64,000 bases of DNA from Caldicoprobacter guelmensis. GTDB lineage: Bacteria > Bacillota > Clostridia > Caldicoprobacterales > Caldicoprobacteraceae. The position numbers were made by a program, and so were the translations under genes. Positions within the stretch are counted from its first letter, which is position 1. Each line of letters starts with the position of its first letter. The notes under the pieces were generated by a model. The model worked only from the letters and a program-made list of their open reading frames with translations, had not been told where the DNA came from and made no database searches. The stretch is taken from positions 124,001 to 188,000 of the forward strand of contig NZ_JAFBDW010000004.1 of NCBI RefSeq assembly GCF_016908415.1. Reading direction: 5' to 3'. Of the stretch, positions 36,389-46,120 are shown in pieces.

Positions 36389-37955
36389 GATGAGGAAGAT
36401 AGACCAAAGGGCTATTGAGCAGTTTGGCATTCCGGGAATTGTGCTCATGGAAAATGCCGCTCTTAAAGTGGTAGAGGTGGTAGATAGGGTTTATCGCTTA
36501 AAAGACCGGGACAGGGTTGTAGTGTTGGTGGGGGCAGGCAATAACGGTGGTGACGGCCTCGCCGTTGCACGCCATCTGTTTTTGAGGGGTATAGATGTAG
36601 AGTTTTTTTTGTTGGCGCGGGAGGATGTTGTATTGGGAGATGCGAAGGTCAACCTGGATGTTGTCAAGAAACTAGGGCTTTCCCTGTCGCTTGTCCAGGA
36701 TGAAGACGATATATTAAGGCTTGAGCAAAGCTTGAAAAGTGCAACGCTTGTGATAGATGCCATATTTGGCACGGGGCTTTCCAGGCCTGTGGAAGGGATA
36801 TTTGCACAGGTAATAGAACTTGTCAACCGTGTGGCGGTTCCGGTTGTGGCGATAGATATACCTTCGGGCATCAATGGCGCAGACGGTCATGTCATGGGTA
36901 TTGCTATAAGGGCTTCACATACCGTGACATTTGGATATCCTAAAAGGGGACACCTGCTGTATCCGGGCCGTAGGTATACAGGGGAATTACATGTGGTACC
37001 CATAGGATTGCCGCTTGATAGCGCTCAATCCATCGGAGTACAAGCTTTTACCTTGGATGTCAATGAAGCCGCTGGGATGCTTAAAGAGCGGCCTGCTGAG
37101 GGCCACAAAGGTACTTTTGGCAGGGTGGCTGTGGTAGCGGGTTCTACCGGCATGACGGGGGCTGCCTGCCTTTGTGCCATGGCTGCGCTGCGCAGTGGTG
37201 CAGGGTTGGTAACGCTGGGCATTCCGGCAAGCCTGAACGATATTTTGGAGAACAAGCTGACTGAGGTTATGACTAAACCGCTGCCGGATAACGGGACGGG
37301 TTGCCTGCAGGAGGAGGCTTTGGGTGATATACTGGACTTGGTGAGGGATGCGGATGTGTTAGCCATAGGGCCGGGGCTTGGGAAAAGCGGTGCAGTCTTT
37401 GAAGTTTTAAGGAATATTTTGGGTAGGACCCATATATCCATAGTATTAGATGCGGATGGATTGAATCATATATCCCGGGATATTAATCTGCTAAAGAAGC
37501 ATTCAGGACCTGTGGTAATTACGCCCCATCCAGGGGAGATGGCTAGATTGACGGGGCTTACTGTTGCTCAAATTGTGCAGTCTCCAGTTGAGGTGGCGCA
37601 GAAATTTTCGCAACAGACAGGTGTGGTGGTATTGTTAAAGGGTGCAACTACCGTAGTATGTCATCCTGATGGCCAGATATATTTAAACACCACTGGAAAT
37701 TCAGGTATGGCCACGGCAGGAAGTGGGGATGTTTTAACCGGTATCATTGCCGGATTTATTGCTCAGGGGTATGAGCCTTTTGATGCGGCGGTTTTAGGTG
37801 CATTTGTCCATGGCTATGCTGGTGGTTTGGCGGCTGAGGTTCACGGCCAGGCGGGAATGATAGCGGGGGATATACTAGAGACCGTGCCGCTGGCGCTTAA
37901 GAATATGTACAATTTGTTGGGGAAGCATTGTAAAAGTTGGTCACATGGTATATAA
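36366..37955 (+). CDS. nnrD: bifunctional NAD(P)H-hydrate epimerase / ADP-dependent dehydratase
   Basis: About 529 residues: YjeF N-terminal epimerase domain (about 1-215; VGAGNNGGDGLAVARHL, VIDAIFGTG) joined to the C-terminal ribokinase-like dehydratase (about 230-520; GHKGTFGRVAVVAGS, LAIGPGLG, ITPHPGEMARL, AGSGDVLTGIIAG). It repairs hydrated NAD(P)H. Start inside acpS behind GGTGAGG. Both domains look complete. Confidence 0.96.
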   Translation: MFVVTPFEMRKIDQRAIEQFGIPGIVLMENAALKVVEVVDRVYRLKDRDRVVVLVGAGNNGGDGLAVARHLFLRGIDVEFFLLAREDVVLGDAKVNLDVVKKLGLSLSLVQDEDDILRLEQSLKSATLVIDAIFGTGLSRPVEGIFAQVIELVNRVAVPVVAIDIPSGINGADGHVMGIAIRASHTVTFGYPKRGHLLYPGRRYTGELHVVPIGLPLDSAQSIGVQAFTLDVNEAAGMLKERPAEGHKGTFGRVAVVAGSTGMTGAACLCAMAALRSGAGLVTLGIPASLNDILENKLTEVMTKPLPDNGTGCLQEEALGDILDLVRDADVLAIGPGLGKSGAVFEVLRNILGRTHISIVLDADGLNHISRDINLLKKHSGPVVITPHPGEMARLTGLTVAQIVQSPVEVAQKFSQQTGVVVLLKGATTVVCHPDGQIYLNTTGNSGMATAGSGDVLTGIIAGFIAQGYEPFDAAVLGAFVHGYAGGLAAEVHGQAGMIAGDILETVPLALKNMYNLLGKHCKSWSHGI

Positions 37956-38149
37956 TACTGAATATAGTCGAAGTGTGTGTCAATATTCGATAAAGGTGCC
38001 TGTGAATCTTCCTGTTTTCCCAAATAGGTATAATAGGTGGTGTGTGGGGAAAGCAGGGGATAATTTTGTGTGAGGGGGAAGTTCCATTTTTTGACGGGGA
38101 GCAGTTGGAGTGGGAATCTTGAGTACATAACTTATAGGAGGTGCCCACT

Positions 38150-38425
38150 GTGGCTGAATTAAGGAAAATTTTGGTGAGCTTACCTGATAGCCTTTTGAGG
38201 GAAGTTGATGAGATTGTTGCAATTGAGAAGCGAAACAGGAGTGAGTTTATTCGAGAGGCCATGAAACTTTACCTTAGGGAGAGGCATAAGATGGAAATAA
38301 GGGAAAAGATGAAAAAGGGCTATGAGGAGATGGCAAAGTTAAATGCAGAGTTGAGCAAGGTAGGATTTGAATCCAGTAATGAGGCTTTAGCGGCTTATGA
38401 AGCCCTTTTATCGGAGAGTGAATGA
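38150..38425 (+). CDS. mazE: ribbon-helix-helix antitoxin of the EndoA/MazF toxin (EndoAI, MazE-like)
   Basis: About 91 residues. N-terminal ribbon-helix-helix (about 1-50: RKILVSLPDSLLREVDEIVAI, RSEFIREAMKLYL) for DNA binding and dimerisation; the C-terminal helical tail would wrap the toxin. GTG start 8 bases after AGGAGG; the in-frame GTG three codons earlier lies within it. Co-transcribed with mazF (6 bases apart). The usual alanine racemase gene between nnrD and this pair is absent. Confidence 0.9.
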   Translation: MAELRKILVSLPDSLLREVDEIVAIEKRNRSEFIREAMKLYLRERHKMEIREKMKKGYEEMAKLNAELSKVGFESSNEALAAYEALLSESE

Positions 38426-38431
38426 TTAATT

Positions 38432-38782
38432 ATGATAGTGAGAAGAGGAGAAATTTATTATGCGGACCTCAGCCCGGTAGTGGGCTCGGAACAGGGTGGA
38501 GTGAGGCCGGTGCTTATAGTACAGAACGATATAGGGAACAAGTATAGCCCTACCGTCATTGTGGCGGCCATCACTTCGCAAATCAACAAGGCAAAGCTTC
38601 CCACTCATGTGGAGCTCAGTGCATCTGAGTATGGATTGCCTAAAGATTCGGTCATATTGCTCGAACAAATAAGGACAATAGATAAAAAGAGGTTGAGGGA
38701 GAAGATATGTACGCTATCCCCTGAGGTTATGGAAAAAGTAAATGAGGCACTTCAGATAAGCCTGGGGCTTATCGATCTTTAG
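38432..38782 (+). CDS. mazF: mRNA interferase EndoA / MazF toxin
   Basis: 116 residues, the normal length. It cleaves single-stranded RNA at short motifs (UACAU for the Bacillus enzyme). The fold signatures RRGEIYYADLSPVVGSEQGG and RPVLIVQNDIGNKYSPTVIVAAIT are intact, including the catalytic Arg of GGVRP and Thr of AAIT. Translated from its own site and probably coupled to the antitoxin. Confidence 0.96.
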   Translation: MIVRRGEIYYADLSPVVGSEQGGVRPVLIVQNDIGNKYSPTVIVAAITSQINKAKLPTHVELSASEYGLPKDSVILLEQIRTIDKKRLREKICTLSPEVMEKVNEALQISLGLIDL

Positions 38783-38931
38783 GGTGGGAGAGGATGGCAT
38801 TTAAATTTTTTGGGGATAAGATTAAGGGTGTTGTTGGGGATGAGGTAATGTTTTTTGTGTGAAGAGTTGTGGTTAAGGGATGGGGTAATAGACTATTACT
38901 TTCAGACAAAAGGGTTAAAAAGGAGTACGGC

Positions 38932-39762
38932 ATGAAGAAGCTGTATTTACTCATAAAAGATTATGTACTTATTGTGGTGGGCACGTTTCTAACTGCTCTG
39001 GCATTTAACTTTTTTTTAATACCTCACAAGATTGCTCCGGGGGGATTGAGCGGTATAGGTACGGTAGTGTACTACCTCTTTGGAATACCGGTAGGCGTTA
39101 CTATGTTGGTTCTCAATGTTCCCATGTTTATAATAGCCATTAAAGAGCTTGGTAAAGATTTTGGATTTAAGACGTTTTTGGCAACGGTATTACTATCGGC
39201 ATTTATTGATTTCGTTAAGGTCCCATCGCTTACGCATGACTCTATACTTGCTTCCATTTATGGTGGGGTATTGATGGGCATTGGTTTAGGGCTTGTCTTC
39301 CAGGGTAATGCAACTACGGGTGGGACTGACCTGTTTGCGAAGATAATGCACAAATTTTTTCCTATACTAGGAGTAGGGTGGATACTTTTTGTAGTTGACT
39401 TTTTGGTGGTGTTGACAGCAGCTATTGTATTTGGACCAAGCCAAGCACTTTATGCATTAGTGTCTTTATATTTGAGTGCCCGGGTGATAGACCTGGTATT
39501 GGAAGGGCTGAACTCAGCCAAGGCTTTTATCATAATTTCTGACCATGCCAATGAAATAAGCCACAGGATTATGACAGATGTTGACAGAGGTGTCACTTTT
39601 CTAGAAGGCAGAGGGGCGTATACCATGCAAAGGAAAAATGTGATCTTGTGCGTAGTGAATAGGGCACAGGTAGTACAGCTAAAGGCCATCGTAAACGAGG
39701 TGGATCCTTTAGCTTTCGTTTTGGTTACTGATGTTAGAGAGGTGATGGGCGAGGGCTTTTGA
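38932..39762 (+). CDS. YitT family membrane protein (DUF161/DUF2179)
   Basis: About 276 residues. Five to six membrane helices in the first 190 residues (YVLIVVGTFLTALAFNFFLIPHKIAPGGLSG is the family opening), then a cytoplasmic DUF2179 domain (about 200-276; DVDRGVTFLEGRGAYTMQRKNVILCVV). Role unknown, probably transport. Start ATG 6 bases after AAAAAGGAG; the longer frame is unsupported. Confidence 0.9.
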   Translation: MKKLYLLIKDYVLIVVGTFLTALAFNFFLIPHKIAPGGLSGIGTVVYYLFGIPVGVTMLVLNVPMFIIAIKELGKDFGFKTFLATVLLSAFIDFVKVPSLTHDSILASIYGGVLMGIGLGLVFQGNATTGGTDLFAKIMHKFFPILGVGWILFVVDFLVVLTAAIVFGPSQALYALVSLYLSARVIDLVLEGLNSAKAFIIISDHANEISHRIMTDVDRGVTFLEGRGAYTMQRKNVILCVVNRAQVVQLKAIVNEVDPLAFVLVTDVREVMGEGF

Positions 39763-39854
39763 TTAGATTTTAAGTTGGCCTTGGTAAAACTGTCAGTTCC
39801 CTCAAGCTATGGCATAAATTTCAAAGTTATTGCTTGGGGAAAAGGGGTTGTCAG

Positions 39855-40250
39855 ATGGCTAATGAGCGTAATATTATGATTTGTGTGACACGGCAGAAAG
39901 CCTGCGAACGCTTGATTAAAATGGGTAAACAGATGGTAAAAAGTCATGCCGGTGCTAAACTGTATGTGGTTCATGTAGCAAAAAATGGAGAAAATTTTTT
40001 GGGCAATCCTGATGAGGGGGAGGCATTGGACTACCTGTTTCAGGTCTCTAAAGAGGCGGGTGCCGAGATGACGGTGCTTCGCTCTAACCACGTGGTGGAT
40101 ACGCTGGTGGATTTTGCAAAAAGGAATAATGTTTCTATTGTGGTCATGGGTGAATCGCCTGGTTACAGGGACAATGACGATAGGAACATAATACAGGAGA
40201 TGGAGAGGCGTTTGCCGGATTTGGAGTTTAAAGTTGTACCTCAAGGTTAA
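39855..40250 (+). CDS. universal stress protein (UspA-like)
   Basis: About 131 residues with alpha/beta Usp fold: MICVTRQKACERLIKMG at the N-terminus, KLYVVHVAKNGENF, and SIVVMGESPGYRDNDD near the C-terminus (where ATP-binding Usps have GxxGS; here altered, so nucleotide binding is uncertain). Similar to the Usp module of KdpD. Start ATG 7 bases after AAAGGGG. It ends 4 bases into the end of the convergent gene. Confidence 0.8.
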   Translation: MANERNIMICVTRQKACERLIKMGKQMVKSHAGAKLYVVHVAKNGENFLGNPDEGEALDYLFQVSKEAGAEMTVLRSNHVVDTLVDFAKRNNVSIVVMGESPGYRDNDDRNIIQEMERRLPDLEFKVVPQG

Positions 40251-40780
40251 TGTTTAAATTTTTCCACAAGCTGTTTTACCCAAAGCCTGTGAGGGCTTTC
40301 TATTATGGCCATGGGGTCAGATACTTCTTCCCTTGATTGTGGGAAAAGGAGAATTTTAGGCCCTTTACGGGATTGGTTTTCCCATACATGGGTATGGAAC
40401 AAAACGTAGTCGATATACCCCTCTTTGTAAACGATGAGAGTGATTTCGCCCCAGGTTTTAGGGAGTATGTTTTTATAATGTGTGTCTTCTATTATGGGGA
40501 CTCGGATGGCAGGTGTTAGACCTTGAGCGTTGGTCTTAAACTTTTTCCCTAGCTCAGGGATGACCACGGCTGCGCCTTCTATGGGTCTCTCGGTAAAGCC
40601 GTCGACTACGTGGGGCTGTATATATCCGTAATGCGGTTCATTTATGGGGGGTATCTGTAAAAATGCGTCTGCGTAGCGATAAAAATTTTCCCCTAAAAAA
40701 GAATAGCCATTGTGTATCAGTGAAATGATCGCCACCATTATTATGACAATTGTCATTAAGGATTTAGTCTTATCACACAC
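40247..40780 (-). CDS. hypothetical membrane-anchored protein with a carboxypeptidase regulatory-like domain
   Basis: 177 residues, not recognised as a named family. One N-terminal membrane segment (about 8-25) followed by an extracytoplasmic part. Residues about 55-105 (VDGFTERPIEGAAVVIPELGKKFKTNAQGLTPAIRVP) look like a short beta-sandwich of the CarboxypepD-regulatory or B-type kind, and the rest (DYVLFHTHVWENQSRKGPKILL) continues a beta domain. Start GTG 7 bases after GGAGGTG. The 3' end overlaps the Usp gene. Role unknown. Confidence 0.6.
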   Translation of the reverse strand: MCDKTKSLMTIVIIMVAIISLIHNGYSFLGENFYRYADAFLQIPPINEPHYGYIQPHVVDGFTERPIEGAAVVIPELGKKFKTNAQGLTPAIRVPIIEDTHYKNILPKTWGEITLIVYKEGYIDYVLFHTHVWENQSRKGPKILLFPQSREEVSDPMAIIESPHRLWVKQLVEKFKH

Positions 40781-40911
40781 AGCATTTCACCTCCATCATT
40801 GACATTTATATTCATCCTATCAGTCGTTATAGTACTCATTGTATCAAAGCTTCCCAGGGGTTGGTGAAATTAAATCTTTTTGATTTATAATGAGCATTGG
40901 AGGGTTGTATT

Positions 40912-41931
40912 ATGGATTGTTGCTATACCAAGAGATTTAAATGGGTTGTAACTTTTTTATTGGCAGCATTTCTGGGCGTATTCCTTTCAGGGTGTTATTT
41001 GTTCCCTAAAGAAGAGCCGGTGTTGGCGCCGCCGTTAATTGAACCCCCTGAAATTACTTATGACGTTATGGAAGTAAAGAGGGGAACTATAGAGAAGAAG
41101 ATTACAGGTTCGGGTACTTTTGTTTCAGTTGAGCAAGGTAATATGTTTTTCAAGGCACGAGGAGGTCGCATAAAGGCAATTCATGTTAAGATAGGGGATA
41201 AGGTCAAAAAGGGTGATTTACTGGCAGAGCTTGATACTGCCGGGCTGGAGTACGAGATTGAGCAGCAAAAGTTAGTACTCCGTAAGGCGCAGCTGAGATA
41301 TAACCAAATAAAGGAGTCGGGTGGAGATAAGTATTCTCTTGAAATAGCTGCCTGTGACGTTGAACTGGCGAGGTTACAGCTAAAAAATCTGCAGCGTCAG
41401 TTGGAAGAAGCAAAGTTAAGGTCTACTATGGATGGGACGGTGGTCTATGTGGATAACCGGCTGGGACAGGGGGATTATATAGATGCATATTCCACCCTTG
41501 TTAAGATAGCCGATCCTACCAAGCTTCAGCTCCAGTATTCAGGTAGTAATCTTTCGGATTTCCAGGTAGGAATGAAGGTAGAAGTGAAAATACGCGATAA
41601 TGTGTATGAGGGACAAGTGGTGATGACTCCTGCGACGGTACCCGTCAATGCCGATGAAAGCCTTAAAAATGTTGTTAGAATAGATGTGCCCAACTTGCCT
41701 GAAGATGTCACTATGGGTGATACAGCTCAATTTACCCTTACTCTGGATAAGCGTGAGAATGTTATAGTCCTTCCGAGAAATCTGGTAAGAAATTATATGG
41801 GCCGTAAGTATGTATTGGTGCTGGAAAATGGGCTCAAGAAGGAACGCGATGTTGAAGTAGGGCTGGAGACTCCTACTGAAGTGGAGATCATCAAAGGCCT
41901 TGAAGAGGGTGAAAAGGTAATTGTGGATTGA
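40912..41931 (+). CDS. MacA-type periplasmic adaptor lipoprotein
   Basis: About 339 residues. Signal with lipobox FLSGC (Cys about 25); then a HlyD/MacA-like adaptor: first half of the lipoyl domain (ARGGRIKAIHVKIGDKVKKGDLLAELDTAGLEYEI), a coiled-coil hairpin (about 95-150), second half (LRSTMDGTVVYVDNRLGQGDYI) and beta-barrel and C-terminal regions. It should join the large FtsX-like permease encoded 14 bases downstream. Start ATG 7 bases after TTGGAGGG. No ATPase subunit is encoded next to it. Confidence 0.88.
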   Translation: MDCCYTKRFKWVVTFLLAAFLGVFLSGCYLFPKEEPVLAPPLIEPPEITYDVMEVKRGTIEKKITGSGTFVSVEQGNMFFKARGGRIKAIHVKIGDKVKKGDLLAELDTAGLEYEIEQQKLVLRKAQLRYNQIKESGGDKYSLEIAACDVELARLQLKNLQRQLEEAKLRSTMDGTVVYVDNRLGQGDYIDAYSTLVKIADPTKLQLQYSGSNLSDFQVGMKVEVKIRDNVYEGQVVMTPATVPVNADESLKNVVRIDVPNLPEDVTMGDTAQFTLTLDKRENVIVLPRNLVRNYMGRKYVLVLENGLKKERDVEVGLETPTEVEIIKGLEEGEKVIVD

Positions 41932-41945
41932 AGGGGGTCTAAGCC

Positions 41946-44804
41946 TTGATATTGATGGTACTCAGAAAGATGCTCAATAACAAATGGATGGTAGTATGCC
42001 TGCTTACGGGTGCTGTATTGGCAGTTGCCATGCTCAGCAGCATACCCATTTATACCAATGGCGTGCTTCAACGGATGCTTACAAAAGACCTGGAACAATA
42101 TCAGATATCAACTGGGGTTTTCCCTGGACAGTGCCTTGTACAAGCCAGCATATATTCGCATTATGATGCCGGTAATCGTATAAAGGCCTATCATATGATT
42201 GACAGAAAGGTTACGCAGGATTTGGTCAGGGATATGGGGCTCCCGGTTCTGGCCGAGGCAGAGGACCTTGTGATCGATTATATGACCGCATTGCCTGAGG
42301 TTCAGAGGGAAGAGGAGCCTAAAAAGCGGTTTGTCAAGATAGAAGCCATGTCAGGGCTGCAGGACCATATAAAGATTGTTCATGGGCGCTTGTTTTCCAC
42401 TCAAAAGGAGAATGGTATTATTGAGGCCATTGTGACCGAAGAGGCAATGAAGAATTTGGATCTCCGTTTGGATGAGGTTTATGTTGTGAGCGATTTTATC
42501 AATCCTGAATCTGAACCGTTTAGAATAAAGGTTGTTGGCGTGTTTACCATAAGGGAGCAGGTTGATCCGTATTGGTTTCAAGGCCTTTGGGCATTTAGGG
42601 AGAGCTTTCTGATAGACTATTCGCTGTTCTATAAGGAATTTATAGAGGCGGAAGTTCCTCTTCTGACAAAAGGTCAATGGTATTATGCTTTTGACTATTA
42701 CAAGATAAGCTTGGATAACATCGCATCCATTGTGGATGCATATAAATCGCACAGCCGATGGTTTACCGAGAAGAGGATAGACTTTAAGATGCCGGCTGTT
42801 TCTATCTTGGAGCAGTATTATGAGCGAGAGAAACAGCTTAAGACCACGCTGTGGGTTATCCAGGTTCCCATAATGCTTATGCTCATCTTTTACGTCTTCA
42901 TGGTATCTCAGCTTATCGTTGAGCATGAAAAGAATGAAATTGCGGTTTTAAAGAGCAGAGGCGCAAGCAGCATACAGATCTTCTTGATATATTTGCTGGA
43001 ATCCATAATTTTGAGCGCTATAGCTATTGCCATTGGACCACCTCTGGGACTACTGTTGTGTTCTTTATTGGGTGCATCCAATGGTTTCTTGGAATTCGTG
43101 CAGAGAACAGCCCTTCCTGTTCACCTAAATTTAACTGCATATATTTATTCTCTGTGGACGGTTTTGGTATTCATGGTTACCATGCTCATACCAGCTTCTC
43201 TGTCTTCGCGAACCACAATTGTACAGTACAAGCAAAGGAAGGCGCGTACGGCGGTATTTATGCTGTGGAAAAAGTATTTTTTAGATGTAGTGCTCTTGGG
43301 CGTTGCGGGTTATGGACTTTATAGCTATCAAATGCGGCAGCAGGCTTTAATGGTAAGCGGTGTCAGCGGTACTGACCTGGCTATAGATCCACTGTTGTTT
43401 ATCATTTCGACTTTGTTTGTATTGGGTGCAGGATTAGTTTTTCTGAGAATTTTTCCGTATATGATTAGGCTGCTCTTCTGGCTGGGGAGGAAAGTTTGGT
43501 CTCCCGTGTTGTATGCCGCTTTTATACAAGTGGGAAGGTCGAGCGGCCAGGACAGGTTTTTGATGCTGTTTATAGTTTTAACTTTATCGTTGGGCATTTT
43601 TAGTGCCAACGCAGCGCGAACGCTCAATAACAACATCGAGGAGAAGATAAGGTACAATATAGGCGCTGATATAGTGATTCAAGCCCATTGGGAAGACAAT
43701 AAGCCAGATGTAATGCCAGTGGATCCAGCTGACATGATGGGAATGTCACAGCTTTCAGGGTCGAATAAAGAGCCTGTGCAATACATAGAGCCTCCTTTTC
43801 TGCCCTACACTGAACTATCGGGAGTGGAATTGGCAACCAAGGTGTTTAGAAAAGAGGGAGTAACGGTACAGACTGCTACACGGCAGAACGTGAACAGGGT
43901 CTATCTCATGGGTATAATCCCCAACGAATTTGGCAAGGTGGCTTGGTTCCGCCACGATTTGTTAACTCCCCACTGGTATCACTATCTTAATTTGATGTCG
44001 CGCCATCCCCAGGCAGCATTGGTATCAACGTCTTTTAAGAAGGACTTTGAAGTGCAGAAAGGCGATTCGTTATGGATTACTTGGGGAGATCAGGGATATC
44101 TTGAGGTAGTGGTATATGAGTTCGTGGATTATTGGCCAACGTTCAACCCCAATGTAACAGGCCCCATTCAAACTAAGTCACCTTATCTTGTGGTGGCAAA
44201 TCTTCCTTATATACAGGCCCATATGGCGCTGGAACCTTATGAAGTGTGGCTTAAGAAAGCACCGGGGGCTACCAGCGAACAGATATATAAGGATATTGAA
44301 AACAAGAAGCTTCAAATAGAAAGATTAGATGATAGCAGCCAGAAAATCATAATAAAGAAAAACGATCCGATGCTGCAGGGCACCAACGGCACCCTGACGC
44401 TGGGATTCATAGTGACTATGGCTGTAAGCACAATCGGTTTTCTCATTTACTGGATTTTATCGATAAAGCAGAGAGTGCTTCAGTTTGGAATATTCAGGGC
44501 TATGGGGTTGTCGGTCAGGAAAATAATCGGGATGCTGGTATGTGAGCAGGTGTTGATATCTGGGACGGCAATACTGGTTGGCATAATTATCGGTGGCATT
44601 GCAAGCGATCTATTTGTGCCGCTGCTTCAGATGGTGTACAGTGCAGCTGAGCAGGTCCCGCCTTTTAGGGTGGTTGCCACTCGGGAAGATTATGTAAGGA
44701 TTTATACTGTCATATTGATGATGTTAACAGTAGGGCTGTCTATTTTAGGATTCATAATATCTAGGATAAAAATACACCAGGCCATCAAGCTGGGCGAAGA
44801 TTAG
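41946..44804 (+). CDS. large FtsX/MacB-type ABC transporter permease
   Basis: 952 residues. Membrane segments are visible near residues 12-30, 300-320, 350-380 and 405-425, near 460-520, and three at the C-terminal end (about 815-835, 865-890, 920-942), with large extracytoplasmic loops between them. The two FtsX cores (LIVEHEKNEIAVLKSRGASSIQIF and ILSIKQRVLQFGIFRAMGLSVRKI) place it in the MacB/FtsX duplicated-domain group. TTG start 8 bases after AGGGGG. Probable role: lipid, lipoprotein or antimicrobial export with the adaptor. The ATPase must come from another locus. Confidence 0.85.
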   Translation: MILMVLRKMLNNKWMVVCLLTGAVLAVAMLSSIPIYTNGVLQRMLTKDLEQYQISTGVFPGQCLVQASIYSHYDAGNRIKAYHMIDRKVTQDLVRDMGLPVLAEAEDLVIDYMTALPEVQREEEPKKRFVKIEAMSGLQDHIKIVHGRLFSTQKENGIIEAIVTEEAMKNLDLRLDEVYVVSDFINPESEPFRIKVVGVFTIREQVDPYWFQGLWAFRESFLIDYSLFYKEFIEAEVPLLTKGQWYYAFDYYKISLDNIASIVDAYKSHSRWFTEKRIDFKMPAVSILEQYYEREKQLKTTLWVIQVPIMLMLIFYVFMVSQLIVEHEKNEIAVLKSRGASSIQIFLIYLLESIILSAIAIAIGPPLGLLLCSLLGASNGFLEFVQRTALPVHLNLTAYIYSLWTVLVFMVTMLIPASLSSRTTIVQYKQRKARTAVFMLWKKYFLDVVLLGVAGYGLYSYQMRQQALMVSGVSGTDLAIDPLLFIISTLFVLGAGLVFLRIFPYMIRLLFWLGRKVWSPVLYAAFIQVGRSSGQDRFLMLFIVLTLSLGIFSANAARTLNNNIEEKIRYNIGADIVIQAHWEDNKPDVMPVDPADMMGMSQLSGSNKEPVQYIEPPFLPYTELSGVELATKVFRKEGVTVQTATRQNVNRVYLMGIIPNEFGKVAWFRHDLLTPHWYHYLNLMSRHPQAALVSTSFKKDFEVQKGDSLWITWGDQGYLEVVVYEFVDYWPTFNPNVTGPIQTKSPYLVVANLPYIQAHMALEPYEVWLKKAPGATSEQIYKDIENKKLQIERLDDSSQKIIIKKNDPMLQGTNGTLTLGFIVTMAVSTIGFLIYWILSIKQRVLQFGIFRAMGLSVRKIIGMLVCEQVLISGTAILVGIIIGGIASDLFVPLLQMVYSAAEQVPPFRVVATREDYVRIYTVILMMLTVGLSILGFIISRIKIHQAIKLGED

Positions 44805-45038
44805 AGCGGAGTTTCTATTTTATAGCTATGATAGTGAAGATGGGACAGCTTTTTGATGGGGGGAAGAGTTCATATATGCTTTTATATATGGAAAGGTAAA
44901 ATATTGAGTGTTAAAATTTTTCAGAGGATTGTGAGGTGAAAGTACTATGGTCCGACCGAAAAAGTATGGATAGGAGGTTACTGATTTGTAAGAACGAATT
45001 GCTGTATGTATAATCTTTTCTTGAAAGGGGGGTGTCAC

Positions 45039-46109
45039 TTGTTATACAAAAATGACTGGGAGCTAATAAAATGGGAATATGAAAAATGGTGGAATAAAGA
45101 GACTAAAAAGCCACTTTTGAGCATCACTGTGTCTAAAGAAAAATATAAGGGTAAGACATATGAATGGGATGGTTGGGACCTATTGAGGGAAAAGGATGAT
45201 CCTGAAAAAGCTGTAGATAACTTTGAAGAAAGAGCGCAGGACATTTTGTACTTGGGAGGGGCATATCCCAATCTGTGGATTAACCTTGGCCCAGGAGTGT
45301 TGGCGGCTTATATCACCGGCTTTTTGAAATTTACGGGTGATACCGCATGGTTTGAGCATCCCATGGAATGGGATGATATAGAAAAATTGCTTGACTCTCT
45401 AGATGAGAATAATGAATGGTGGGCTTATACTAAAAAACTTGCATATTTGATAGGAGAGAAAAGTCAGGGAAAGTTTGTGCCGGGGATGACCGATATAGGG
45501 GGAGTGGCCGATGTCTTGGCATCTTTAAGAGGGACGGAAAACCTTTTGATGGACCTCATAGAGCGACCTGAACTGGTTTTGATGGCCATGGATAAAATTT
45601 TGGAACTGTGGCATTATGTATATGATGAAATTGATGGCATATTATCACAGTATATGGAAGGGACTTCTGCCTGGATGGGGTTGTGGTGCCCCAGGAGGTG
45701 GTATCCAATACAGTGCGATTTTTCAGCAATGATATCCCCCAAGATGTTTGAAAGGTTTGTGGCTCCCTATTTGAAAGAACAGGCTTGTCGGCTTGACCAT
45801 ACCATATACCATTTGGATGGCCCGGGAGAGATTCCCCATGTTGATATGTTGTTGGACATAGATGAGATAGACGGTATACAGTGGGTTCCCGGTGCCGGCA
45901 ATCCAGATGTGATTTCCGAGGCATGGCTTAAATTGTACGAGAGAATCCAGAAGAAGGGTAAATTGTTGGTTTTAAACAGTGATTCAATTACCCTTGATAA
46001 AATACAGTGGCTTTTTGAGAGGATTTCACCTGAAGGCGTTTATGTGTCAGGACATTGTGATAGTGAAGACGAGGCATATAAAATTTTGGAGTGGAGAGAG
46101 AGGATTTGA
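45039..46109 (+). CDS. URO-D superfamily protein (second paralogue)
   Basis: About 356 residues, related to the methyltransferase-type URO-D superfamily but with a different N-terminus (WELIKWEYEKWWNKETKKPLLSITVSKEKY). Barrel segments: FVPGMTDIGGVADVLASLRGTENLLMDL, MISPKMFERFVAPYLKEQACRLDHTIYHLDGPGEI. The zinc HxCG found in MtaA is replaced by HLDG. TTG start 6 bases after GAAAGGGGGG; an upstream ATG in the same frame has no such site. It is followed after 11 bases by a sialidase remnant, so it probably belonged to a glycan locus. Confidence 0.7.
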   Translation: MLYKNDWELIKWEYEKWWNKETKKPLLSITVSKEKYKGKTYEWDGWDLLREKDDPEKAVDNFEERAQDILYLGGAYPNLWINLGPGVLAAYITGFLKFTGDTAWFEHPMEWDDIEKLLDSLDENNEWWAYTKKLAYLIGEKSQGKFVPGMTDIGGVADVLASLRGTENLLMDLIERPELVLMAMDKILELWHYVYDEIDGILSQYMEGTSAWMGLWCPRRWYPIQCDFSAMISPKMFERFVAPYLKEQACRLDHTIYHLDGPGEIPHVDMLLDIDEIDGIQWVPGAGNPDVISEAWLKLYERIQKKGKLLVLNSDSITLDKIQWLFERISPEGVYVSGHCDSEDEAYKILEWRERI

Positions 46110-46120
46110 AGTTGTCCGGA

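Noticed and set aside
38794..38862. 22-codon frame after mazF (MAFKFFGDKIKGVVG...)
   Set aside because: The ribosome site is almost adjacent to the ATG, and no similar protein is recognised; likely chance.
44947..44973. Eight-codon frame MVRPKKYG before the second URO-D gene
   Set aside because: GAGGTG lies nearby, but such short frames arise by chance and no regulatory structure follows.
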